Assembly: GCA_035552275.1 (NCBI GenBank)
Contig: DASZLR010000069.1
Location: 1 to 22,964, forward strand
Source: DASVLX01 sp035552275
Lineage (GTDB): Bacteria > Actinomycetota > Actinomycetes > Mycobacteriales > Pseudonocardiaceae
Reading direction: 5' to 3'
Length of the DNA: 22,964 nucleotides
The notes below the pieces were generated by a model. The model searched no databases, was not told the origin of the DNA, and saw nothing but the letters and a program-made list of their open reading frames with translations. The position numbers and the translations under genes are program-made. Position 1 is the first letter of the stretch; each line of letters starts with the position of its first letter. This document shows, one piece after another, positions 1 through 11,452 of the stretch.

Positions 1-122
1 TGGCTGAAGTTCAGCCGGGCAACATCCATCCCGGCCGCGACCAGGTCGCGGAGCTTGTCCGCGGTGCTGGTCGCCGGACCCATCGTACAGACGATCTTCG
101 CTCGTCGGTTCACAATTCCCAT
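1..122 (-). CDS. pyk: Pyruvate kinase, N-terminal fragment (gene runs off the left edge)
   Basis: This is the first ~40 codons of a minus-strand gene that leaves the window. The translation begins MGIVNRRAKIVCTMGPATST and continues to a GMDVARLNFS segment, which is the conserved N-terminus of pyruvate kinase. The enzyme converts phosphoenolpyruvate and ADP to pyruvate and ATP in the cytoplasm. The ATG at 122 is chosen because GAGAGGGG lies 8 nt upstream. A GTG at 113, giving a start VNRRAKIVC, matches the usual family start more closely and is the alternative. The catalytic domain lies outside the window. The order trp genes - lgt - gltBD - pyk agrees with the position of pykA downstream of trp-lgt in mycobacteria. 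Confidence 0.93.
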   Translation of the reverse strand, partial: MGIVNRRAKIVCTMGPATSTADKLRDLVAAGMDVARLNFS

Positions 123-188
123 AGCGTAGACCCCTCTCCTGGACCGATCCAGCGCGGCCGGAGGAGTTTCCGCCTCATTTCCTCTCTG

Positions 189-860
189 TTACCCGCTGAC
201 CCGCCGATCGGCCGGCTGGCCGACGTGATCGGCAACCCACTCGTTCAACGGACGCAACACCCGCCACGCCGCGCGGACCCGATCCAACGTACGCCGGTCG
301 TGCAGCGCGTCGTCCGGCTCCCACTGGACCATCGCGTACACCGCCTTGCGGCGCAGCAGGTCGATCCGCGGATGGTCGACGGTGAAGCCGCGCGGCGCGG
401 TCCGCAACTGTTCGCCGCGCACCTCCCAGCCGTCGCCGGTCAGCCGGTCGAGGATCTTCGCCAGCGACTCGCCGCGCCGGTCCTCGGCGACGGCCACGCG
501 GTAACGGCCGAGTTGAGCGGGCCACATGTGGAACGAGCCGCCGCCGACCCGCAGCCCGTCCGCGCCGACCTGCAGGTAGCAGGCTCCCGCTCCCCTGGCC
601 CGCTCGATCACGCCGCCGCAGTGCGTCTTGTACGGTGACTTGTCCTTGGCGAACCGGACGTCCCGGTACGGCCGGAACACCTTGGCACGGCCCATGTCCG
701 CGAACTCGTCGGACAGTTCGGCCAGCAGCGCGAGCATCGGCGCGCGCACGTCCGACTCGTAGACGTCCCGGTTGTCCGTCCAGTACGCCTTCGAGTTGTC
801 CGCGATGATGCCGTCGAAGAAGTCGATCGACCGTTCGCCAAATCCGGTGAACCCGTCCAC
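189..860 (-). CDS. DUF2461 (TIGR02453) family protein
   Basis: A 223-residue cytoplasmic protein beginning GTG-GAC-GGG (MDGFTGFGERSIDFFDGI). The early F..FF..I.A.NSK.YW segment, the RPYRDVRFAKDKSPYKTH motif (around residues 63-80), a G.GSFHMWP.QL..YR block and length near 220 residues are hallmarks of DUF2461/TIGR02453. No biochemical activity is established for that family, so I assign none. There is no good ribosome-binding site before the GTG. Instead a TAGGCT box (867-872) lies 6 nt upstream, which suggests a leaderless mRNA. The gene is divergent from the helicase-like gene and is followed after 66 bp by pyk on the same strand. Confidence 0.88.
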   Translation of the reverse strand: MDGFTGFGERSIDFFDGIIADNSKAYWTDNRDVYESDVRAPMLALLAELSDEFADMGRAKVFRPYRDVRFAKDKSPYKTHCGGVIERARGAGACYLQVGADGLRVGGGSFHMWPAQLGRYRVAVAEDRRGESLAKILDRLTGDGWEVRGEQLRTAPRGFTVDHPRIDLLRRKAVYAMVQWEPDDALHDRRTLDRVRAAWRVLRPLNEWVADHVGQPADRRVSG

Positions 861-866
861 GGGATC

Positions 867-872
867 AGCCTA
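867..872 (-). promoter_or_regulatory. Candidate -10 box of a leaderless DUF2461 transcript
   Basis: Read on the minus strand, TAGGCT (a TANNNT box) is followed by 6 nt and then the GTG start of the DUF2461 gene, and no Shine-Dalgarno is present. This spacing fits transcription starting at the start codon, which is common in actinobacteria. No convincing -35 is seen. Confidence 0.4.
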
Positions 873-931
873 AAACGTGACTTCTGCGGCAGACTGTGCG
901 CGGTCGGACACCGCCCTGGAGCAAGATCCTC

Positions 932-3394
932 ATGCCGTTGAAGCACGACACGTTGTCCGGTTGGCTGCGCACGCTCGACGCGGACGCACTCGCCGAAATC
1001 CTCCGGCGCCGCCCGGACGCCGCCAGCCCACCGCCGAAGTCGATGGAGGCCCTGGCCGAACGGCTTTCGGTGACGAATTCGGTGTACCGCGCCCTGGACG
1101 CGCTGGACCAGGCCGCCCTGGACTTGTTGCAGGCGGTGCAAACCCTCGGCGACGGCTGCCTGACCGGCGATCTCGGCCGGCTGGTCCGCGCCGGAACCCG
1201 GGAGAAGCGCGCGGAGCTCGACCGGTGCCTGACCGAACTGCGGCGCCGGTCGCTGGTGTGGCCGGGCACTGGCGGATCGTTGCGGCTGGCGCAACCGCTG
1301 CACGCCGGCAACTCCGCCGGGCTCGGCTTCGGCGCGAGCCTCCGCGACCTGCTGACACCGCTGGTGAACACCACCCTGCACCGCATCGCGGCGGCATACG
1401 GCCTGCGGGCCCGGAAGTCCAAGACCGACGCGGTGAACGACCTGATCACCGTGCTCGCCAACGCCGATCGGGTGCGCGCCATCGTCGCGGGCGCACCGGA
1501 TGAGGTGCGGCCGCTGCTGGACGAGTTGGTGTGGCACGACCCGACCGTTCGATCGCCGGGGCGGCTGTCACTCAAGGAGCGGGACCTGTGGGGACCGCCG
1601 GCGCAGCAGTGGCTGATGAGCCGCGGCCTGCTGCTGCCGGCCGACCAGACGACCGCGACGATGCCCAAGGAGATCGCGCTGGCGTTGCGCGGCCCGGACC
1701 ACGCGGTGCCGATCCGCAGCGCGCCACGCGTTCCGCGATTCGGTGAGCACACCCAGTCCGGTGTGGACAATTCGGCCAGCGCGTCCGCGATGTACACTGT
1801 GGACGGTGTGGCGCAGCTGATCGAGCTGTGCGACCGGTCGCCGCTGGCAGTGTTGCAGAACGCGCCCGGCGGCGTCGGGACTCGGGAACTGCGCCGTGTC
1901 GCGCGAATCCTGTCCACCACCGAGGAACAGGTGCGGCTGTGGTTGACCCTCGGCTACGAAGCCGGCCTGCTGGCCAAGGATCTCGACGCGCCCCCACCGC
2001 CATCGCCGAGCCATCCGTGGATCACTCGGGATCCGAACGAGCTGATCCTGCCGACCGCACGGGCGGACGCCTGGCTGGCCAACGCGCCGGCGCAGCGGTT
2101 GCCCGTGCTGCTGTCGACCTGGTGGAACCTGCCGGCGGCGCCGACGTTTCCGGTGCACGACCTGAAGTCGACGTCCGCACTGCTGTCCATGAAGGACAGT
2201 GCCGATCGGGAGCTGCGGCACGAACTGCTGGGCTGGCTGGCCGAAGCGCCGCCGGGCCACGCGCTGCTCGACCTCGGTGAGCTGGTGGCGCACCGGTGCT
2301 GGCTGCGACCGCGCGTCCACCAGGACCGGGACAGTCTGACGACGCGGGTCGAGACACTGTTCGATGAGGCCGAACGGCTCGGCGTGACCTCCGGCTGGGC
2401 GCTGTCGTCCTGGGGCCGGACGCTGGTCGTCGACCCCGAGATGACAGCGCCCGGCTTGGCCGAATCGCTGCGTGACACGCTGCCCTCCGCGACGACGACC
2501 GCGCGGTTCCAGGTCGATCTCACCGCCGTGGTGGCCGGCAGTCCGTCCGCCGGGCTGGCCGCGCTGCTCAATCTCGTGGCGGACGCGCAGGATCGGGACA
2601 CCGCCTCGGTCTGGCGGTTCAGCCCGGCCAGCGTGCGCCGGGCGCTGGACACCGGCTGCACCGCGGCTCAGTTGACCACCGAGCTGACCGAGGTGTCCGC
2701 CGGCGGCGAACTGCCGCAGCCGCTGCTGTATCTCATCAATGACGTCGGCCGCCGGCACGGCGAGCTGGCGGTGCGCTCGGTCGGCTGCTGCGTGATCGGC
2801 GAGGACCCCGCGCTGCTGGCCGAGATCGCCGCGCACAGCGGGCTGACCACGCTCCGCCCGCAGCTGCTCGCGCCGACCGTGCTCGCGTCCGCCGGGTCCG
2901 TGCGGGACACCATCGAGCTGTTGCGCCGCAACGGTTACGCGCCCGTGCAGAGCAAGGATGGGCAGGCCGTGGTGGAACGGCCTGAGGTGCGCCGGGCACC
3001 GACGCCGGAGCAACCGCACTCCATCGTGCCGCCGCCCTGTCGGACGGTGGTCGAGCCCGAGCAGGCCGCATCGCTGGCCCGCATCCTGCTCTCCGGCGAC
3101 GTGCCCGAGCCCGAGCCCGCCACGCGACGGAACTCCGGCTGGTCGCGGAACACCGCAGAGGTGGTGCGGGACCGCGCGGAACGGTTGTCACAAGCCGAAA
3201 TCGACCTGCTCGCCGACGCCATCGACGGCAGCACACCGGTCGAGATCGACTACATCGAGCAGGGCATCGGACACTCCCGCCGGGTCATCACGCCGAAGTA
3301 CCACTACGGCGACCGCCTGCACGCCTGGTGCCACGCCCGCAAGGAAGATCGTTCCTTCCGGGTGTCCCGCATCCAGTCCGTCTGCGCTGTATAA
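932..3394 (+). CDS. Helicase-associated (Helicase_C_3/XPB-Ssl2-like) protein with WYL-like C-terminus
   Basis: An 820-residue protein starting MPLKHDTLSGWLRTLDADAL. It resembles the actinobacterial family annotated 'helicase-associated/helicase conserved C-terminal domain' (the Mycobacterium relative sits beside the XPB helicase gene). The N-terminal ~130 residues look like winged-helix modules (LAEILRRRPDA..., ALDQAALDLLQAVQTLG). The central part has the LIELCDRSPLAVLQNAPGGV and 'WALSSWGRTLVVDPEM' type segments. I see no Walker A or DEAD/DEAH box, so it is not itself an ATPase. The last ~60 residues (PVEIDYIEQGIG..RVITPKYHYGDRLHAWCHARKEDRSFRVSRI) look like a WYL-type ligand-binding fold. The ATG at 932 is preceded by GGAG at about 9 nt; an upstream GTG at 896 lacks a site. 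No XPB gene is adjacent. A role in DNA repair or transcription is inference only. Confidence 0.82.
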   Translation: MPLKHDTLSGWLRTLDADALAEILRRRPDAASPPPKSMEALAERLSVTNSVYRALDALDQAALDLLQAVQTLGDGCLTGDLGRLVRAGTREKRAELDRCLTELRRRSLVWPGTGGSLRLAQPLHAGNSAGLGFGASLRDLLTPLVNTTLHRIAAAYGLRARKSKTDAVNDLITVLANADRVRAIVAGAPDEVRPLLDELVWHDPTVRSPGRLSLKERDLWGPPAQQWLMSRGLLLPADQTTATMPKEIALALRGPDHAVPIRSAPRVPRFGEHTQSGVDNSASASAMYTVDGVAQLIELCDRSPLAVLQNAPGGVGTRELRRVARILSTTEEQVRLWLTLGYEAGLLAKDLDAPPPPSPSHPWITRDPNELILPTARADAWLANAPAQRLPVLLSTWWNLPAAPTFPVHDLKSTSALLSMKDSADRELRHELLGWLAEAPPGHALLDLGELVAHRCWLRPRVHQDRDSLTTRVETLFDEAERLGVTSGWALSSWGRTLVVDPEMTAPGLAESLRDTLPSATTTARFQVDLTAVVAGSPSAGLAALLNLVADAQDRDTASVWRFSPASVRRALDTGCTAAQLTTELTEVSAGGELPQPLLYLINDVGRRHGELAVRSVGCCVIGEDPALLAEIAAHSGLTTLRPQLLAPTVLASAGSVRDTIELLRRNGYAPVQSKDGQAVVERPEVRRAPTPEQPHSIVPPPCRTVVEPEQAASLARILLSGDVPEPEPATRRNSGWSRNTAEVVRDRAERLSQAEIDLLADAIDGSTPVEIDYIEQGIGHSRRVITPKYHYGDRLHAWCHARKEDRSFRVSRIQSVCAV

Positions 3395-3423
3395 GCGCCA
3401 TTCGGGGATGGTGTGACGGCGCT
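3394..3423 (+). terminator. Weak stem-loop after the helicase-like gene
   Basis: AGCGCC (3394-3399) pairs with GGCGCT (3418-3423) across an 18-nt loop immediately after the TAA. There is no U-tract and the loop is large, so this is only a weak terminator candidate. Confidence 0.25.
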
Positions 3424-3438
3424 CAACCGAAAGAGTGA

Positions 3439-3466
3439 TGGACGCCGGCCGGAACGCGTGTATGGT
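3439..3466 (+). promoter_or_regulatory. Candidate promoter for the small ORF / secreted-protein unit
   Basis: TGGACG (3439-3444, -35-like, 4 of 6 matches to TTGACA), a 16-bp spacer and TATGGT (3461-3466, -10-like) would start transcription near 3473. That gives a leader of about 260 nt before the secreted-protein ATG at 3736. A 12-bp palindrome TTAGC-TC-GCTAA (3479-3490) lies just past the predicted start and could be an operator. Confidence 0.45.
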
Positions 3467-3517
3467 GGCTTGTGGGGGTTAGCTCGCTAATGGGCTGTTC
3501 CCGCGACGGCGAGTCGA

Positions 3518-3640
3518 GTGACACGGGGGATTACTGGGGATGATATTGAGCACGAACAGTTGATCGGTGGACGCTTCATGTCGCTTGTCGACGTGGTCTG
3601 CCGATTCAACGATCTCAGCGATACCGAAAACATGGACTGA
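3518..3640 (+). CDS. Possible 40-residue small protein
   Basis: A GTG-initiated frame ending in TGA, acidic and without membrane segments (starts MTRGITGDDIEHEQL, ends FNDLSDTENMD). For it: it begins about 45 nt after the predicted transcription start, and its composition looks protein-like rather than like a GC-rich shadow frame. Against it: GC at third positions is only about 65%, the ribosome-binding site before the GTG is poor, and I do not recognise a homologue. A stronger GGGG site lies before an ATG at 3540, but that opens only a 7-codon frame in another phase. The region could equally be a non-coding leader. Confidence 0.3.
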   Translation: MTRGITGDDIEHEQLIGGRFMSLVDVVCRFNDLSDTENMD

Positions 3641-3666
3641 GCAGCGGCACAACGGCACGCTGTTCG

Positions 3667-3689
3667 GGAATGGTCAATTTGGCCATTCC
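3667..3689 (+). repeat. Inverted repeat in the leader of the secreted-protein gene
   Basis: GGAATGG (3667-3673) pairs with CCATTCC (3683-3689). The interior can extend the stem through a T-G wobble and CAA/TTG pairs. The left arm overlaps a copy of CGCTGTTCGGGAATG, which recurs in the hairpin downstream of the gene. Its function may be RNA structure or an operator. Confidence 0.5.
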
Positions 3690-3697
3690 GCATTTCT

Positions 3698-3715
3698 GGC
3701 TGGCTTTCGCCAGCC
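3698..3715 (+). repeat. Perfect 7-bp hairpin just upstream of the ribosome-binding site
   Basis: GGCTGGC (3698-3704), loop TTTC, GCCAGCC (3709-3715). It ends 8 nt before the GAGGGGG ribosome-binding site, so folding could affect translation or mRNA stability of the secreted protein. It could also act as a terminator for a short leader transcript, though no U-run follows. Confidence 0.5.
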
Positions 3716-3735
3716 ATCCTATGAGGGGGTTGCAC

Positions 3736-4344
3736 ATGAATACCATCCATTCACGCCGGGTCCGAACACTCGGTATCACCGGCGCCCTGATCGGCGCCGC
3801 GGCCGCCGTCACGCTGGTCGCGGCGCCGGGTGCCAACGCTGCCACCGGGCACACCACCGTGCTGACGGCTCCGCTGACCGCGCACCAGGTGGTACGTGCC
3901 GTGCCGAACGGGGCTGCGGAGAACCTGCTCCTGGACGACGGCCGCACCATCACGGTCAGTGCCCAGCAGTACCAGGTGGTGCGCACGGGGTCGGCGGACC
4001 GGGCACGACCCAACGGTTCCGTCCAGGGAGACTGTGGGGAAAGCTACATTTACATCGATGATCTGGGCGGCGGCACGGCCGAATTCAACACCGGCGCCGA
4101 GTCGTATCTGGGTCCGATCGCCTACGGTTCGGCGACTGTGGGCTGGAGCAACGCCGACACCGGCGCCAACAACACATTCAACCTGCCGGTGACCGCGAAC
4201 AACGGCGCCAGTGCCTGGGACGCGTTCACCGACGACAACACCGGCGCCGGCACTGTCAGCGCGGATCTGTCCGGCGATGTCGTGATTGACTCGGGAACGG
4301 TGTGCACCATCGACTACCCGACCGACACCGAGGGCGTCAGCTAG
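3736..4344 (+). CDS. Small secreted protein with signal peptide and one cysteine pair
   Basis: A 202-residue pre-protein. The ATG at 3736 is chosen for the GAGGGGG 6 nt upstream and because a classical signal peptide starts there: basic n-region (HSRRVR), hydrophobic stretch (residues 11-31) and an A-N-A signal peptidase I site near residue 35. The mature part is hydrophilic and rich in Gly, Thr, Asn and Asp. It has exactly two cysteines, Cys100 (GDCGESYIYIDDLGGGT) and Cys190 (GTVCTIDYP), likely a disulfide. The repeated ATVGWSN/NTFNLPV/GTVSADL strands suggest a small beta-sandwich. I do not know a named family; similar short exported proteins with a CG.SYIY segment seem common in actinomycetes. 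It has its own promoter candidate upstream and is followed by a strong hairpin. Export by Sec is inferred; the substrate or role is unknown. Confidence 0.85.
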   Translation: MNTIHSRRVRTLGITGALIGAAAAVTLVAAPGANAATGHTTVLTAPLTAHQVVRAVPNGAAENLLLDDGRTITVSAQQYQVVRTGSADRARPNGSVQGDCGESYIYIDDLGGGTAEFNTGAESYLGPIAYGSATVGWSNADTGANNTFNLPVTANNGASAWDAFTDDNTGAGTVSADLSGDVVIDSGTVCTIDYPTDTEGVS

Positions 4345-4367
4345 TCAGACGGCCAGTCTGGGGTGAC

Positions 4368-4412
4368 CCGCTGTTCGGGGAATGACCGTCGTGGACATTC
4401 CCCGAACAGCGG
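4368..4412 (+). terminator. Perfect 17-bp inverted repeat between secreted protein and hypothetical gene
   Basis: CCGCTGTTCGGGGAATG (4368-4384) is followed by an 11-nt loop and its exact reverse complement (4396-4412). It starts 24 nt after the secreted-protein stop and ends 15 nt before the next ATG. It lacks a U-tract but has the strength of actinobacterial terminators. Its position also makes it part of the next gene's 5' leader. The arm sequence is shared, minus one G, with 3658-3672 upstream of the secreted-protein gene. Confidence 0.7.
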
Positions 4413-4427
4413 CGTAGAGAGGAAGAC

Positions 4428-5006
4428 ATGTACGTCGCAACGTCTTCGCCGCAGCCTGCTCGTTGGCGGGTTGCCGTCGACACCCCGCGCGAATTGCATC
4501 GGGCGCTGTTCTTCCGGGACGCCCTCCGGCTGCCGACCCTCCCGGGCGCGGGTCACCTGACGATCCCGGCGCCGGAACGGTCGACCGAGGGGTCCGATCG
4601 GCTCGCGCTGGCGTGGAGTCACTGGTGGTCGTCGTTGCTGGCGCACCTGCGCGGCGGCCCGGTCGCGCTCGCCGCCCACGCCGGCGCACCGGGCCTGGAC
4701 GTTGATCCCGAGTTGGATCGACTGCTGGCCGACGGCGAGGGCGAGTTCAAACGCTGGTGGACTGGCGCCGGCCGAGACCAGCGCGGGCACAAGCTCGAGT
4801 TGGCGCACGCGGCGCGCAAGGCCACCCGAGCCGAGGCCGACCTGCTGGCCAGCCGTGGCCAGCAGGTGCTGCTCGCTGTCGACGTGATCAGCCTGGACGG
4901 TCCGTTCCGGCATGCCGTTTCCCGCGATCACGTCGTCGTCAGCACCGCCGCCCGTGCGCAGGCCGACTACCCGGAATGGCTTGCCCGCACAGTGTTTCCC
5001 ACATAG
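4428..5006 (+). CDS. Hypothetical protein, 192 residues
   Basis: The ATG at 4428 is preceded by GAGAGGAAG at a good distance. Codon use is normal for the chromosome and the frame is clearly coding. The protein is soluble, with no signal peptide or membrane helix. Recognisable features are an early TPRELHRALFFRDALRLP segment, a tryptophan-rich stretch (LAWSHWWSSLLAHLRGGP, about residues 61-78), a second EFKRWWTGAG patch and a C-terminal DYPEWLARTVFPT. I do not recognise a family and assign no function. It lies behind the 17-bp hairpin and is convergent with gltD, 24 bp away. It may be co-transcribed with the secreted protein by read-through. Confidence 0.75.
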   Translation: MYVATSSPQPARWRVAVDTPRELHRALFFRDALRLPTLPGAGHLTIPAPERSTEGSDRLALAWSHWWSSLLAHLRGGPVALAAHAGAPGLDVDPELDRLLADGEGEFKRWWTGAGRDQRGHKLELAHAARKATRAEADLLASRGQQVLLAVDVISLDGPFRHAVSRDHVVVSTAARAQADYPEWLARTVFPT

Positions 5007-5030
5007 GTCCAACGGTCGCGCGAGGCTATG

Positions 5031-6543
5031 TCAGACGACGGCGAGTGGGAGCAGGTTGGCGGCGACTGGGGCGGGCAGGTCGGAGGCGCCGGTGAGGTAG
5101 CGGTCCACCGCGTGCGCGACCGAACGCCCCTCGGCGATCGCCCACACCACCAGCGACGCGCCCCGGTGCGCGTCCCCGCAGACGAACACGCCCGGCGCGT
5201 CGGTCTGCCAGTCCGAACCGCAGGACAGCGTGCCCCGCCCGGTCAACGACAACTCGAGCCCGTCCAGCAGCGGCATGTGCTCGACGCCCTCGAAGCCGAC
5301 CGCCAGCAGCACCAAGTCCGCCGGGATGGTCTCGACCTGCTCGGACATCGGGATCACCTCGCGCCGCCCGGTCTCCGGGTTGCGGCGCACCACCACCTCG
5401 CGCAGCTCGATCGCGCGCACGTGTCCGTCGTCGTCGCCGATGAACCGCTGCACGGCGACCGCGAACTTCCGCTCGCCGCCCTCCTGGTGCGCGGGGTAGG
5501 TGCGCAGGATCCACGGCCAGGTCGGCCATGGCGAGATGTCGTCGTCGCGGGCGGTCGGCGGTTGCGGGTACTGGTCGAGCTGGGTCACCGACGCCGCGCC
5601 CTGTCGGGTGGACGTGCCGTAGCAGTCCGCGCCGGTGTCGCCACCGCCGATGATGACCACGTGCTGGCCCTTGGCGTCGATCGCGCTCGGCCCGTCGCCC
5701 TCGCAGGCCCGGTTGGCCGGCACCAGGTGCTCCATCGCCAGGTGCACGCCGACCAGCTCGCGACCGGGCACGTCCGGGGTGTCCCGACCGCGCAGCGCGC
5801 CGACCGCGAGCACCACCGCGTCGAACCGGGCATGCAACTCCGCCACCGACAGGTCGTCGGGCTTGTCGCCGCCGACCTCGCAGCTGGTGACGAACTTCGT
5901 TCCCTCGGCCCGAAGTTGCGCCAATCGACGGTCCAAAACGGACTTCTCCATTTTGTACTCGGGAATGCCGTAGCGCAGCAGGCCGCCGAGCCGGTCGTCC
6001 CGCTCGAACACGGTGACCTCATGGCCCGCCCGGGTGAGCTGCTGGGCGGCGGCCAGGCCGGCCGGCCCGGAGCCGACCACCGCGACCCGCTTGCCCGAGG
6101 ACACCACGGACTGCTGCGCCTGCACCAGACCGTGCTCCCAGGACACGTCCGCGATGGTCTCCTCGACCCGCTTGATCGTCACCGGACCGCCGGCATCCGG
6201 CGAGATCGACAGCACGCACGCTGCCTCACACGGCGCCGGGCACAGCCTGCCGGTGAACTCCGGGAAGTTGTTGGTGGCGTGCAGCCGTTCGCTGGCCTGC
6301 GTCCAGTCGCCCCGGCGCACCAGGTCGTTCCACTCCGGAATCAGGTTGCCCAGCGGGCAGCCGGCGGTTCCGGAGTGGCAGAACGGGATGCCGCAGTCCA
6401 TGCACCGAGCGGCCTGCACCCGAACCTCGGCGTCCCGCTCGGCGGGCTCAACCTCGGCGTAGACCTCGTGCCAGTCGTGCACCCGCTCGGCGTGCGGACG
6501 CTTGGGCGCCTCGGACCGCTGGTACTTGAGGAAACCAAAGGGG

Positions 6544-6551
<8 letters not shown>
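5031..6551 (-). CDS. gltD: Glutamate synthase (NADPH) small subunit
   Basis: A 506-residue flavoprotein that feeds electrons from NADPH through FAD and Fe-S clusters to GltB in the GOGAT reaction (glutamine + 2-oxoglutarate to two glutamates). The N-terminal Fe-S domain has the expected cysteines at 50, 53, 58 and 65 (ARCMDCGIPFCH..GCP) and at 104, 108 and 112 (LCPAPCEAAC). The FAD motif VVGSGPAGLAAA is at about 158-169, and the NADPH motif VVIIGGGDTGADC near 295. The C-terminal FVCGDAHRGASLVVWAI segment completes the flavin site. The length is standard. Its ATG overlaps the end of gltB by 8 bp (ATGGCTGA), indicating translational coupling and matched subunit output. Confidence 0.97.
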
Positions 6552-11112
<4,561 letters not shown>

Positions 11113-11193
11113 AGCTCAAAGACCTCCCTCGTCGTCCTCGCTTGGTGGAAGCGGTTCCCATACGGGACGGCGGTGGCCCGCGATATTGACACG

Positions 11194-11221
11194 ACTCTAA
11201 CAGCCACGAAACATTCGTCTA
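11194..11221 (-). promoter_or_regulatory. Candidate gltBD promoter
   Basis: On the minus strand, TAGACG (11221-11216, 4 of 6 matches to TTGACA), a 16-bp spacer and TAGAGT (11199-11194) form a plausible housekeeping promoter. It lies about 80 nt upstream of the gltB GTG. It overlaps the GlnR-like box. Confidence 0.45.
11197..11212 (+). promoter_or_regulatory. GlnR-like box over the gltB promoter
   Basis: CTAAC-N6-GAAAC matches the actinomycete GlnR half-site pair gTnAC-N6-GaAAc in all positions but the first. After another 6 nt comes CTACC, a possible second a-site, but the matching second b-site is absent at the canonical spacing. The box covers the -10 and spacer of the gltB promoter candidate. 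GlnR control of glutamate synthase is known in some actinobacteria; here it is inferred. Confidence 0.4.
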
Positions 11222-11393
11222 CCGGCGAAAAGGTGATCCTCGCCATCTTGCGCTAACGCGCGCGCCCTGTAGGGCGACACCCTGTATAGACGTTTTAACG
11301 CTTCGTCCTGCTAAGGATACGCCGATCGCCTGGTGGCGGCTGGTCCACTTGGCCGACGGTGATCACCCGTGACCCACACTGGCCACAGATACA

Positions 11394-11427
11394 CGCCGCC
11401 GGCCAGCGATAACGCTGACCGGCGGCG
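11394..11427 (-). terminator. Terminator hairpin downstream of lgt
   Basis: CGCCGCCGG (11394-11402) pairs with CCGGCGGCG (11419-11427), and inner CAGCG pairs with CGCTG around an ATAA loop, with one mismatch. It begins 26 bp past the lgt stop. It is a strong, U-poor stem-loop of the type seen in actinobacteria. It separates lgt from gltBD transcription. Confidence 0.75.
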
Positions 11428-11452
11428 GCCACCACGAGGTTAACAGCAGGTA

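Larger units (their letters stand above)
3395..3735 (+). other. Intergenic/leader region upstream of secreted protein
   Basis: This 341-bp stretch has no long gene and is noticeably more AT-rich than its surroundings, especially 3525-3690. It holds the promoter candidate (3439-3466), a palindrome (3479-3490), a possible 40-codon ORF (3518-3640) and two consecutive hairpins (3667-3689 and 3698-3715). The ribosome-binding site of the secreted-protein gene ends it (GAGGGGG, 3723-3729). Confidence 0.6.
11113..11452. other. Intergenic region between gltB and lgt
   Basis: This 340-bp stretch contains the gltB leader (ribosome-binding site about 11123), the promoter and GlnR-like box, and the lgt terminator (11394-11427). 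Between them, 11270-11325 is an AT-rich patch with TATA-like sequence on both strands (GTATAGACG plus, TATACA minus). That patch could hold a second gltB promoter. I see no protein-coding gene or recognisable structured RNA. Confidence 0.6.
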
